From positions 29,682,231-29,746,230 of the forward strand of contig NW_024041151.1 in the NCBI RefSeq assembly GCF_014851395.1: a DNA stretch of 64,000 bases, given 5' to 3'. Made by a program: the position numbers and the translations under genes. The stretch is from Micropterus salmoides (Eukaryota; Chordata; Actinopteri; Centrarchiformes; Centrarchidae). The first letter of the stretch is position 1. The number at the start of each line of letters is the position of its first letter. The notes beneath the pieces were generated by a model. It was given only the letters and a program-made list of their open reading frames with translations. It searched no databases and was not told where the DNA came from. Shown one piece after another: positions 23,865 to 33,608 of the stretch.

Positions 23865-24505
23865 TGTTAGGAGACGGGACGGTAAGGACCCAAACGCAGC
23901 ACTCAGAGTGAAGGAGGTTTTATTGAGGGTTCACGGGGGGGCTAAGGAAGAGGTGAGGGAGGAGAGGTGGACGCCAGGGGACGCGGGCACGGAGGACCAA
24001 GGAGCGGGCGAGGCACGGGTGGTGAGGCGAGGAGCAGGGAGGAGCCGGGAGGGCGCCGTGGAGGAAGCCCGAGAGGTGAGGACCGGAGGATGAGCCCAGC
24101 CGACTGAACGGATGACGAGGGTGAGTGAACCTGGGAGGGAAAACAGACAGAAAGACAGGGTTAGAGGCTGGAGCGACAAAATGCGGGGACGATGAGAAAA
24201 AAACAAGGAACATGAGAGCCTGGACGTAGAGGTGGCACCGGGTAAGGAGCAACGACGATCAAGCGAGGATGGAGTGGAGAACCGGGATTGAAATACAGGC
24301 TGGGATGAGGTTGATTACTGGCAGGTGTGGCAGGCTGACGAGGTGGCTGATGAGGTGCAGGTGTAGGTAGTTGGCTGGGCTCAGGAGCCGAGGGAGAGAA
24401 GAGGAGACCAGGGAGGCAGGCAGAGCAAAACAATGGGTGAAATAAAGTGAGAAAAAAAAAGGTAAAACCAGGACACTCACCGTCAGCTGGGCTGTCCCCA
24501 CAACA
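23865..24505 (-). repeat. 3' LTR of the chromovirus
   Basis: 641 bp. On the minus strand it starts TGTTGTGGGG and ends TCTCCTAACA. It carries an AATAAA signal (reverse complement at 23,919-23,924) and a GC-rich R/U5. Compared with the 5' LTR it has an extra GGT/TGG triplet near 24,020 and two base changes. It points toward the jun promoter region about 250 bp away. Confidence 0.95.
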
Positions 24506-24518
24506 GGGCCCCCCCCTC
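24506..24518 (-). other. Polypurine tract
   Basis: On the minus strand GAGGGGGGGG then CCC directly precedes the 3' LTR. A purine run here primes plus-strand DNA synthesis. It overlaps the last codons of pol. Confidence 0.8.
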
Positions 24519-27500
24519 AACGGACGCCCCCAGGCGGCCCACCCGGCTTGTCAGGATGAGCCTTGTAGAAGTCAGTCAGGAGGGACTTGTCCAAGATCTG
24601 GCTGGAGGGAACCCAGGAGCGCTCCTCTGGGCCGTAACCGGCCCAGTCCACTAGGTAGCGGTATCCCCGACCTCTACGCCGCACGTCCAGGAGCCGGCGC
24701 ACCGTGTAGGCGGGGTGACCATCAATCATCCGTGGAGGGGGAGGCGCTGCCACTGGTACGGAGAGGGAGCTGGTGGCGACAGGCTTGATTCTTGAGACGT
24801 GGAAAACGGGGTGGACTTTCAGGTGGGACGGGAGGGCTAGGCGTACTGCAGAGGGGTTAACGATGGCCTCAATGGGGTAGGGGCCGATGAATCGGGGGCC
24901 GAGCTTCTTGGAAGGGACCTGCAGGGGAAGGTCCCTAGAGGAGAGCCAGACTCGCTGCCCAGGCCGGTAGGTGGGTGCAGGGGCCCGGTGGCGGTCTGCC
25001 AGTTGGCGGTTGCGGGCCGCGGTGCGGAGAAGGGCGGCCCTGGCCTCCCTCCAGATCCGGCGGCAACGCCTGAGGTGGGCCTGCACAGAGGGGACGGCCA
25101 CCTCCTCCTCCAGGGACGGGAACAGGGGGGGCTGGTAACCCAAGGCGCACATGAAGGGGGACATACCAGTGGCAGCGCTGACCTGGGAGTTGTGAGCGTA
25201 CTCAATCCAGGGGATGTAGGAACTCCAGGAGGTGGGGCTGCGGTACGCCACACATCTGAGTGCCGCCCCCAGGTCCTGATTGGCCCGCTCGGTCTGTCCG
25301 TTGGTTTGGGGGTGATAGCCCGAAGAGAGACTGGCAGTGGAACCAAAGGCACGGCAGAAGGATTTCCAGACCTGGGATGTGAACTGGGGGCCCCGGTCCG
25401 AGACGATGTCCAGAGGGATTCCATGGAGGCGGAAGACGTGGTCGACAAGCAGGCGGGCAGTTTCTAGAGAGGAGGGGAGTTTGGGTAGGGGAATGAAGTG
25501 TGCAGACTTAGAAAAACGGTCAACGACAGTGAGAATGGTGGTGTATCCGTTTGAGCTGGGGAGACCAGTGACAAAGTCAAGGGCGATATGGGACCAGGGA
25601 CGGCCGGGGACCGGGAGGGGGCGAAGCAGACCGGCGGGCGGTTGATGGGAGGGTTTGGCGCGGGCGCACACCTCACAAGCCGCCACGAAGGCTCGACAGT
25701 CCCTCTCTATCGAGGGCCACCAGAACCGTTGGCGGAGCAGAAAGAGGGTGCGGGCCATCCCAGGGTGGCAGCTGAACTTGGAGGCGTGCGCCCACTGGAG
25801 GACCTGGGAGCGCACACCAGACGGGACGTAGAGGCGGTTTTGGGGGCCGGTGCCAGGCCCGGGATCGGTGGACTGGGCTCGGCGTACGGTGGACTCCACT
25901 TCCCAGACCACGGAGGCGACGAGACAGGAGCGCGGTAGAATGGTGTCGGGGGGGTTGAGGGCGGTGTCGGTGGAGTGGAGCCGGGAGAGAGCATCGGGTT
26001 TGGTGTTGCGGGATCCGGGCCGGTAGGAGAGGGTGAAATTGAACCGGGTGAAGAACAGGGCCCATCGAGCTTGGCGGGAGTTTAGTCTTTTGGCGGTTTG
26101 AATGTAGGCGAGGTTCTTGTGATCCGTCCATACCAGGAATGGGTGTTCTGCCCCCTCCAGCCAGTGCCTCCACTCCTCCAACGCCAATTTGATGGCCAGG
26201 AGCTCCCGGTCTCCCACGCAGTAGTTCCTCTCAGTGGCAGTGAGAGAGAAGAAGGCACAGGGGTGGAGCTTGTTGTCCCCCGGGGAGCGCTGGGAGAGGG
26301 TAGCACCGACACCCACGTCCGAGGCGTCCACCTCGACCACGAACTGGAGGGAGGGGTCGGGGTTAATGAGGACAGGGGCGGAGGTGAACAGGGTTTTGAG
26401 TCGGGTGAAGGCTGCTGCGGCCTCTGGAGACCAGGTAAAGGGGACTGAGGAGGAAGTGAGGCGAGTGAGGGGGGCGGCGACGGTGCTGTAATTCCGGATG
26501 AAGCGGCGGTAAAAGTTAGCAAACCCTAGGAAACGTTGCAGCTGTTTAACGGAGGTTGGGGTTGGCCAGTCGGCGACTGCCTGCATTTTGGACGGGTCGG
26601 CACGGAGCCGCCCTTTTTCAATTATGAACCCGAGGAACTGGATGGTGGGGACGTGAAACTCACACTTCTCGGCCTTGACGAAGAGCCTGTTCTCCAGAAG
26701 CCGCTGCAGAACGAGGCGAACGTGTTCTGTGTGCTGGGTCGCGTCGCGGGAGAAGATCAGGATATCGTCGAGGTAGACGAAAACGAAACGGTGGAGGAAA
26801 TCGCGTAGGACGTCGTTGATCAGGGCTTGGAAAATGGCGGGGGCGTTGGTGAGTCCGAAGGGCATAACGAGGTATTCGTAATGGCCGAGGGGGGTGTTAA
26901 AGGCGGTTTTCCACTCGTCCCCCTCCCGGATCCGCACCAGATGGTAGGCGTTCCTTAGATCTAATTTAGTGAAAATGGTGGACCGGGAGAGGGAGTCGAA
27001 GGCAGAGTCCATGAGGGGCAGCGGATACTTGTTTTTGACGGTGATGGCGTTGAGCCCCCGGTAATCGATGCAAGGGCGGAGACTGTTATCTTTCTTAGCG
27101 ACAAAGAAAAAACCGGCGCCCAACGGGGACGAGGAGGGGCGAATGATGCCGGCTTCAAGGGAGTCCTTAATATACTGCTCCATAGACTCCCTCTCCGGGC
27201 GCGACAGGTTGTACAGGTGACTGGAGGGGAGAGGCGCGTCCGGGAGGAGGTCTATGGAGCAGTCGTAGGGGCGGTGGGGGGGTAAGGAAAGGGCCTGGTC
27301 CTTACTAAAAACCAGTGCAAGGTCATGGTACTCTTTGGGCACCCCGGAGAGGTCTGAGGGGATGGGCGGCGGGGCAGGCGGAGCACGATTACCGGGGGCT
27401 CGAGCAGACAAAAGGCAGGACGCGTGACAGTTGGAGCTCCAATTCCTGATCTTCCCCCGCGACCAGTCGACGTTGGGGTTGTGAGCAACAAGCCAGGGGA

Positions 27501-27897
27501 GACCGAGGACTAGGGGTGCGGACGGGGAGGAGATAAGGTGAAAGGAGAGGGACTCATGGTGGTTTCCAGAGGTGATGAGTAGAAGCGGCGGGGTACGATG
27601 GGTGACGGTGGTGAGGGGCTGGCCAGTGAGACCTGTAGCACGGAGGGGAGCGTCAAGGGGGATCTGGGGAACGGAAAGCTGGTGGGCAACCCCGATATCT
27701 AGGAAATTTTCATCAGCGCCAGAGTCTATAAGGGCCCCGAGGGAGAGAACTACGTCTCCCCACGTGACTGTGGCGTTGAGTGGGGAGCGGAGATGGGGTG
27801 AAGAGTTTCGGCTCGTCAGTAGCCCCAAAACTACTGACGAGCCGAATCTTTTGGCCGCACGGGGCAGGCAGGCAGGAGGTGGCCGTGCTTGCCGCAA
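24517..27897 (-). CDS. pol: Pol polyprotein of Tf1/sushi-like chromovirus
   Basis: An intact 1,126-codon frame. The aspartic protease motif is D58-S-G-A. Reverse transcriptase has D313 (KLDLRNAYH) and Y375-L-D-D378. RNase H has D524 and D591. The integrase zinc finger uses H704, H711, C741 and C744, followed by a D774, D834, E870 triad with 35 residues between the last two. A C-terminal chromodomain ([20 protein letters not shown] and onward, about 1050-1110) would target integration to chromatin. The frame overlaps the end of gag by 67 nt in the -1 frame, so it is probably made as a Gag-Pol fusion. The listed start is the first ATG in frame and may not be used. No stop or frameshift was seen. 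Confidence 0.93.
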   Translation of the reverse strand: MRQARPPPACLPRAAKRFGSSVVLGLLTSRNSSPHLRSPLNATVTWGDVVLSLGALIDSGADENFLDIGVAHQLSVPQIPLDAPLRATGLTGQPLTTVTHRTPPLLLITSGNHHESLSFHLISSPSAPLVLGLPWLVAHNPNVDWSRGKIRNWSSNCHASCLLSARAPGNRAPPAPPPIPSDLSGVPKEYHDLALVFSKDQALSLPPHRPYDCSIDLLPDAPLPSSHLYNLSRPERESMEQYIKDSLEAGIIRPSSSPLGAGFFFVAKKDNSLRPCIDYRGLNAITVKNKYPLPLMDSAFDSLSRSTIFTKLDLRNAYHLVRIREGDEWKTAFNTPLGHYEYLVMPFGLTNAPAIFQALINDVLRDFLHRFVFVYLDDILIFSRDATQHTEHVRLVLQRLLENRLFVKAEKCEFHVPTIQFLGFIIEKGRLRADPSKMQAVADWPTPTSVKQLQRFLGFANFYRRFIRNYSTVAAPLTRLTSSSVPFTWSPEAAAAFTRLKTLFTSAPVLINPDPSLQFVVEVDASDVGVGATLSQRSPGDNKLHPCAFFSLTATERNYCVGDRELLAIKLALEEWRHWLEGAEHPFLVWTDHKNLAYIQTAKRLNSRQARWALFFTRFNFTLSYRPGSRNTKPDALSRLHSTDTALNPPDTILPRSCLVASVVWEVESTVRRAQSTDPGPGTGPQNRLYVPSGVRSQVLQWAHASKFSCHPGMARTLFLLRQRFWWPSIERDCRAFVAACEVCARAKPSHQPPAGLLRPLPVPGRPWSHIALDFVTGLPSSNGYTTILTVVDRFSKSAHFIPLPKLPSSLETARLLVDHVFRLHGIPLDIVSDRGPQFTSQVWKSFCRAFGSTASLSSGYHPQTNGQTERANQDLGAALRCVAYRSPTSWSSYIPWIEYAHNSQVSAATGMSPFMCALGYQPPLFPSLEEEVAVPSVQAHLRRCRRIWREARAALLRTAARNRQLADRHRAPAPTYRPGQRVWLSSRDLPLQVPSKKLGPRFIGPYPIEAIVNPSAVRLALPSHLKVHPVFHVSRIKPVATSSLSVPVAAPPPPRMIDGHPAYTVRRLLDVRRRGRGYRYLVDWAGYGPEERSWVPSSQILDKSLLTDFYKAHPDKPGGPPGGVR
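27807..27846 (-). promoter_or_regulatory. 16-bp perfect stem-loop at the gag stop codon
   Basis: The arms 27,807-27,822 and 27,831-27,846 are exact reverse complements separated by 8 nt. In the RNA the 5' arm ends with the gag stop TAG (complement of 27,831-27,833). The run CCAAAAGA just precedes the stem. Such structures stimulate frameshifting or readthrough between gag and pol. The preceding bases do not form a canonical XXXYYYZ slippery site, so the mechanism is open. Confidence 0.85.
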
Positions 27898-28886
27898 TAT
27901 CTACACTCACCGGCCAGACGGCACCGTTCACGTTCCTCCGGGGAGAGGCGAGCGCGACCGAACTGTGTGGACTCGGGAGGAGCGTCGGGGGAAGGCAAAG
28001 GCGGCGCTGGCAGTGCCGTGGGGCCTGGCGGTGGAGCAGGGTGTGGCGCGGGGGATGGCAAAACAGAGGCCCGGGGTGGTGTGAGGCCAGAGCGGGAGGT
28101 GGCAGACCCGCGAGCGAGATGGTCCCTGGCCCTTTCCCGCAAGCGGTTATCCAGATCGGTGGCCACCTCGACCAGAGAATCAAGGTCCGCCGGCACGCCC
28201 CTAGTGGCCAGTAGATCCTTAATACGATCGCTGAGGCCATCCAGGAAGACGCACCGGAGGGCCTCGCTGTTCCAGCCCGACTTGGCCGCCAGAATGCGGA
28301 AATCGACAGAATACTCCGCCACACTGCGATTGTTCTGGCGGAGGGAGAGAAGCCGCCTAGGCGCCTCCCTCCCCCGCACAGGGCGATCGAAAACTCTCCG
28401 CATCTCCTCCACGAAGGAGGAGTAGGAGGAGAGGACGTGAGGCTGGCCGTCGCTGACCGCCGCATACCAGGAGAGAGCCCGGTCGCGGAGCAGCCCAGCG
28501 ATGTAACAAACCTTGGCCTCGTCGGACTGGAAACTTGCTGGCTGGCTCTTAAACACCAGGGCGCACTGTACCAGGAAGCCGTCGCACGTGCCTAAAACAC
28601 CAGAGAATTTGTCCGGGTGGGAGACGGGTGATTCGTGAGGGAACGGAGCGCCGGCGGGGGGGCGCGGGCTTAAGTCAGCGGCCAGGGAGTGCGTGAGGAG
28701 GGGATCAGGGAGGCGCGCACCGAGGCGCTGCACCTCTTCAGTCAGGAAGCCAAGCGCGCCCGACACGGACTGGAGACGAGCCGCGTGTCGGCCGAGCATG
28801 GCTCCCTGAGAGGCCACAGCGCGGAAGACTTCTTGGGGTATAGTGCCGGTGGAAGGGGTGGGGGAGGGGGAGCGTGCTGGGTCCAT
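27831..28886 (-). CDS. gag: Gag protein of Tf1/sushi-like chromovirus
   Basis: A 351-codon frame starting [14 protein letters not shown], 17 bases after the 5' LTR. The central part ([20 protein letters not shown], then [15 protein letters not shown] and [13 protein letters not shown]) resembles the retrotransposon Gag capsid domain also found in domesticated PEG10/RTL genes. The C terminus has one CCHC zinc knuckle: C328, C331, H336, C341. It assembles the particle and binds RNA. The start is supported by being the first ATG after the primer site. Confidence 0.93.
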   Translation of the reverse strand: MDPARSPSPTPSTGTIPQEVFRAVASQGAMLGRHAARLQSVSGALGFLTEEVQRLGARLPDPLLTHSLAADLSPRPPAGAPFPHESPVSHPDKFSGVLGTCDGFLVQCALVFKSQPASFQSDEAKVCYIAGLLRDRALSWYAAVSDGQPHVLSSYSSFVEEMRRVFDRPVRGREAPRRLLSLRQNNRSVAEYSVDFRILAAKSGWNSEALRCVFLDGLSDRIKDLLATRGVPADLDSLVEVATDLDNRLRERARDHLARGSATSRSGLTPPRASVLPSPAPHPAPPPGPTALPAPPLPSPDAPPESTQFGRARLSPEERERCRLAGECRYCGKHGHLLPACPVRPKDSARQ

Positions 28887-28890
28887 GATG

Positions 28891-28900
28891 GCTTGATCGT
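28891..28900 (-). other. Primer binding site, self-primer type
   Basis: ACGATCAAGC on the minus strand, 2 nt inside the 5' LTR edge. It is perfectly complementary to GCTTGATCGT within the 5' LTR (complement of 29,290-29,299). No tRNA 3'-end complement is seen at this position. This matches the Tf1/sushi mode of priming by the mRNA's own 5' end. Confidence 0.75.
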
Positions 28901-28902
28901 TC

Positions 28903-29540
28903 TGTTAGGAGACGGGACGGTAAGGACCCAAACGCAGCACTCAGAGTGAAGGAGGTTTTATTGAGGGTTCACGGGGGGGCTAAGGAGGAGGTGAGGGAGG
29001 AGAGGTGGACGCCAGGGGACGCGGGCACGGAGGACCAAGGAGCGGGCGAGGCACGGGTGAGGCGAGGAGCAGGGAGGAGCCGGGAGGGCGCCGTGGAGGA
29101 AGCCCGAGAGGTGAGGACCGGAGGATGAGCCCAGCCGACTGAACGGATGACGAGGGTGAGTGAACCTGGGAGGGAAAACAGACAGAAAGACAGGGTTAGA
29201 GGCTGGAGCGACAAAATGCGGGGACGATGAGAAAAAAACAAGGAACATGAGAGCCTGGATGTAGAGGTGGCACCGGGTAAGGAGCAACGACGATCAAGCG
29301 AGGATGGAGTGGAGAACCGGGATTGAAATACAGGCTGGGATGAGGTTGATTACTGGCAGGTGTGGCAGGCTGACGAGGTGGCTGATGAGGTGCAGGTGTA
29401 GGTAGTTGGCTGGGCTCAGGAGCCGAGGGAGAGAAGAGGAGACCAGGGAGGCAGGCAGAGCAAAACAATGGGTGAAATAAAGTGAGAAAAAAAAAGGTAA
29501 AACCAGGACACTCACCGTCAGCTGGGCTGTCCCCACAACA
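28903..29540 (-). repeat. 5' LTR of the chromovirus
   Basis: 638 bp. A TATA-like TATTTCAA (complement of 29,323-29,330) lies about 32 nt upstream of GCTTGATCGT (complement of 29,290-29,299), which would place the transcript start at the self-primer. An AATAAA signal is at 28,957-28,962 (complement). The target repeat CTCTA follows at 29,541-29,545. Confidence 0.95.
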
Positions 29541-29545
29541 CTCTA

Positions 29546-31150
29546 ATTTAAACCATAGTATGTTAATGGTATATTTGTTCACCCACCACCCACCATTTAT
29601 TTTTAACACAGGTTCTTTTTAAGATGCAGGATAAAGTGAAGGAGGGAGCAGCTGTAGAAGTTACTGGAGAGTAACTTCACTTCACAGTCTCCCATAAACA
29701 AGACTAGGTCGAAACCTAATATGGTGGACCATATCAATGTGCTCCTGAGGAGAGCTTAGCCTACAGAATGGGGCTTGGTTCAATGGCTTTTTAATCCCAC
29801 CCACCATGATTTCTTTACCTGTAGAATTAGGGCAGGGTTAAACATTGATTTTGATTGGTTGCCAGTTTGGCCTCTTGGCCACCTTACTATCGTCAGTACC
29901 AAGTGTTTTTGGCCTGAACTAACAATTCTTTCCTTGTGCTTCAGGATCATCTTCTCCCTGTCAGCCTGCTCGACCATCCACCATTTCCCCTTTGCCCTCC
30001 ACCTTCACCAGCTGGAACCCTCAATCCAGACTTTTACAATAATGTCCTTATTTGGTCATCTAGCCCACAAGTCTGTGTCCTGTATTTGGGATCAATTATC
30101 AATGTATGATGTGGATATTAAAACTTGTCAACTATGGTTCAAAGTGATCAGTACATTTAACATACAGTTCCCCTCACAACATTGTTAGCTAAGTACTGGT
30201 AGGTCATTTTCATTTTATAAAAAGGCTTGGAGTTGTTTATCCCCGCCCAAACCCAAGTTGTTTAACCCCGTCCAAACTAATGAAATTGACATGCCTGCCT
30301 AATTTCGACAGTTAAACCAATCAAACCACGGTGGGTGCAATTAAACCTGCAACAATGCAACCCGCCCCGTTATGCAGGACACACCTAGATGTTCTCGAGG
30401 ACTCCTTGCCATAAAACTTTGCTCAGTGCAGTTTCTGTGGCACAAGGGTGTACATGCCAAAACATGAAGTCATAGCACCTGGAGCAAGTCATTGTGGCCC
30501 GTGGTTGTGCACCTCCAATGTTTGAGACCATGTACAGTAACGCAGGGCTTTTCAATTCAAGATGGGCGAGTTTGAGGGTTTGTTTAGTTCGTTTTTTTCT
30601 CACTCTGTTGAATGCAAAAGTTCAAATAGGCCTCTGTAGAACATGACATTAGTTTATTACAATGCAACTGAAAACATGACTGCCACAAACACTGAGAAAA
30701 GCAAATAACTTTTATCCACCTGATCCACCTTTTAGTTTTTACTAATAAATCACAAGGATTTAGAAAATCCAGCCAGTTCATTTTGAAACGCTTCAAAAAC
30801 AGCAGGAGCTCTTAAAAATTTTGCCAGCAGAATCAAATTGTTTACATATATATATTTATGCTTATGGTTATTATTCCTCTTATTGAGCACTGCCAGGGCA
30901 CCTTAAAGTCTTAAAACAGACACATCAAATGTGTAAAAAAAAAAGCACAATAGTAGAGAGTGAAAATTCAAAGAAACAACAAGGACATGACCTCTGTGAC
31001 CTCACTGTTAGCAAGAATCGTCAAGAAACAAACACGTGCAGATTTATATTCAGAAAGGAGTAACTTTAGCTGATTGATGATTCATCATATCAGACCCGAT
31101 CACATCCTGATTTGAATCTGTTACTTTCAGTCATTTAGCTGAGACCAACA
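29546..31150. other. Intergenic, no gene recognised
   Basis: A 137-codon frame at 29,775-30,188 has no recognisable domain. I see no further supported feature. Confidence 0.4.
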
Positions 31151-31198
31151 CTTCTTATTGGTTGTCCACATATTAAAGTCTGAAGATCAACAAATAAA

Positions 31199-31325
31199 TG
31201 TGTGTGTGTGTGTGTGTGTGTGTAATAACAGGTCAGAGTGTTTACTTTGGCAAGGCAAAGTAATTACTGTTCTAACTGTAGGTGGAGCGGCCTACACACT
31301 CCACACACACACACACACACACACA
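31199..31325. repeat. Paired (TG)n and (CA)n microsatellites
   Basis: A (TG)12 tract at 31,199-31,223 and a (CA)11 tract at 31,302-31,324, 80 bp apart and mutually complementary. They could form a hairpin in single-stranded DNA. Confidence 0.9.
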
Positions 31326-31775
31326 GCAGATGTGTTCACTGTCTATTCAGAAGGAGATGAACTGAGTTATCCTTCAGTGGGGGAAGTGAACAAAATAACA
31401 TAAATTTGATCATAAAATTAAATGCACACACTTTGTTTTGGTTCAGTTTTTTATTGTTGAAATGTAACACGTGAATTTGAGACTTCTGGTGAAAATCTTA
31501 TTTTGGACTTCTGCTGTCATCCTCTGAGTAAATATTTTTCACCACAAAAAAAAGTTACTACCAACATTGCCTGCTCAGAGGCGGATCAAATCTGACCCCC
31601 TTTCTGTACCGTACCTTTCATACAGCACAGCAAACTAGCATGGCGCGATAATCCCAGAAAAATAACGCAGTGTGAAAAGGCCATACCACTTCCATTTCCA
31701 ACTTCTACAAAAACACGCCAGCAATCAGATAGCCAATGTAATCTTACAGCTAGAAAAAAGAGGCCCAGGTGCTGT

Positions 31776-31972
31776 ACAACAACATTTCCTCATTTAGCTG
31801 ACACTCTTGACATACAATTGCTTTATATGTCAGAGGTCACACACCACTGGATCAATGAGGGTTAAGTGTCTTGCTCAGACACATTGGCAGATGAGTCACA
31901 GTGGGGAATTGAACCCAGATCTCTCACACCAAATGCATGTGTCCTATCCACTGCCCCATCACCACCACTTAA
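31776..31972 (-). repeat. tRNA-derived SINE (family B), reverse copy
   Basis: The minus strand reads GGGGCAGTGGATAGGACACA, then a B-box GGTTCAATTCC, then a tail with GTCAGCTAAATGAGG. The same family occurs forward at 61,371-61,562. The body and B box align well between them. Confidence 0.8.
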
Positions 31973-32158
31973 CGCTAACATGCAATCACTGTAAAAGCTT
32001 TACTAAAGAAACTTTTATTAGAAGCTTTTATTGACTTCAGCAGTGGCCTTCTCGAGTGATGCGGTAGATTTGTTCAGTGCGGCCATGTGGAGAGCAATGG
32101 CAACAGCATGACTACACATATGTACACACATTACTTAAAGTGGACACTGCGCACACAG

Positions 32159-32880
32159 CTATCGACCACAGGAGATGGCACAGGGGTTGGTACAGGGACC
32201 ATGCTGAACCCTTAGGCTGGCTCGAATGTGGGCGGTGCGGGTGATGAATTGGCATTGGGCTGATATTAAGGTCAGTCTGCAGATAAACTTCATGATGTCA
32301 AGTGATTCAGAGCGAGCTGTGAAGTCAGTGGCGGTGAGGTTGTTTGTATGAACAAGAATTAGCACTCATGCACCCAAAGAAGGGTGGCGATGACTATGGG
32401 ATACAGCTTGCAGAGGGTGGAGAGAGGAAAGTGGCGGCCACTCGGAGAAGAACCATCTGCCACAGGAGTAACCGTCTAATCCGGTGGAGGGTGCTGCGGT
32501 AGTGTACACTTTGATGTCTTAGGCTGAGTCATATGGTCGTCATAGAAAAAAGAGAACCAAAGACGAAAGGAAGTCGTGCCACAGTCTCAGCTCCATTTTA
32601 CAGCTGTCCAAGAAGACGTTACCGTGGAGGGACAGAGCTGCGGCAGTAAGTGTGAGAGGACAGATCGGCCTTGGGGGATGATGGTGACATTCAGGTGTGG
32701 TTTGAGATGTACATGGAAATACAGTGAAGTTTCTCGGTTGGGAGGAAGGCTTGAAAGGAAAGTGAATCCAGGGTGAGGCCGAGGTATTCGAGGGATGTGC
32801 TAGGTCCTTCTGTTTTGTCTGAATGAATGAGACACAGTTAAGAAGCGTGAGTGCAGTCTGATTCTCTTGGTTGCACCATG
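32159..32880 (-). pseudogene. DIRS/tyrosine-recombinase-type retroelement relic (RT-RNase H)
   Basis: On the minus strand one block (about 32,694-32,819) reads DKTEGPSTSLEYLGLTLDS and, after six residues, LPTEKL. This resembles the RT thumb of DIRS-type retroelements. A second block at 32,159-32,365 reads VHTNNLTATDF, then SESLDIMKFICRLTLISAQ and AHIRASLR. It matches the RNase H pattern H-T-D-N ... IM..LRRL ... HIPG, with the catalytic Asp changed to Asn. Stops and frame changes separate the blocks. Assignment rests on remembered motifs and is moderate. Confidence 0.55.
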
Positions 32881-33330
32881 GTTGTCTTTTACTAAGTCCT
32901 GATGGATTCTCCATCACATCTTTCCTTGCCCTCATAAAGTTTTCCATTGAGGTCATGGAAAAGTGTTTAAGGACATTGGACTTTTTTGATTATTCAGGGG
33001 TGCAGCTCCGCTTTTATCTAGAGAAGCTGCAGATCTGCAGACTCTATTCACTGGTCAATGTAACTCACAATGTGCATTTACAACTGAGGCTTATTGTTGA
33101 TTGTTTTCTCTCTGCTCTGCTGGCCTTCCATTCACCGGTCTTGTGCGGAGTTGTGCTGGCCTGCCGACAGTTACATGCATGTCGGGGTTCCTTGCTGGTC
33201 TATTCCACATAATGTTTAAAAAGGATATAATATTCTTTGTGTGGTTCATCAATGGTGAAAAATGATTCAAACAACCCGTGTGGCGCATGCACTACACCGG
33301 TGCAACTGGCGCTCAGTCCTCCTCTTCTAC

Positions 33331-33354
33331 CACACACACACACACACACACACA
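33331..33354. repeat. (CA)n microsatellite
   Basis: Twelve CA units. Confidence 0.9.
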
Positions 33355-33608
33355 AACCTGCTCTACCCACACATGCACACTGAACCCCCTTCCTTAAGCG
33401 CTAGGGTTACAACTTTGGATTTGTTCAAACACTTTAAAAATATTTATTATATGTTGATATTTATGTCACAATAGGCTGTATATATTGACTTATTGGGAGA
33501 AAAACAGTAGCTCTATGTAAAATCAGACATTGAGCACCCCCATATAGCCAAAATGACATGATCCTCCTTTCCTGTACTGATCACCGCCAATCAAGGCTCA
33601 ACATAATG

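Larger units (their letters stand above)
23865..29540 (-). mobile_element. Complete Ty3/gypsy chromovirus (Tf1/sushi-like) LTR retrotransposon
   Basis: A 5,676-bp element read on the minus strand. Order: 5' LTR (28,903-29,540), primer site, gag, pol, polypurine tract, 3' LTR (23,865-24,505). The LTRs begin TGTTG and end ACA, and differ by only about two substitutions plus a 3-bp indel. The target duplication is CTCTA. Pol has the order protease, RT, RNase H, integrase, chromodomain, which defines chromoviruses. No tRNA-type TGG primer site is seen; instead a self-primer is present, as in the Tf1/sushi group. Both frames are open, so the copy looks recent and possibly still competent. It has no env frame. 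Confidence 0.95.

Noticed and set aside
23908..24520. Several 60-119-codon frames inside the LTRs, repeated at 28,946-29,609
   Set aside because: They occur identically in both LTRs, have no known domains, and overlap promoter and polyadenylation regions.
24837..28465. Many long frames on both strands within the retrotransposon (for example 203, 250 and 178 codons)
   Set aside because: Out-of-frame shadows of GC-rich gag and pol.
29775..30188. 137-codon frame after the retrotransposon
   Set aside because: No domain, no splice context, AT-rich composition like the non-coding neighbours.
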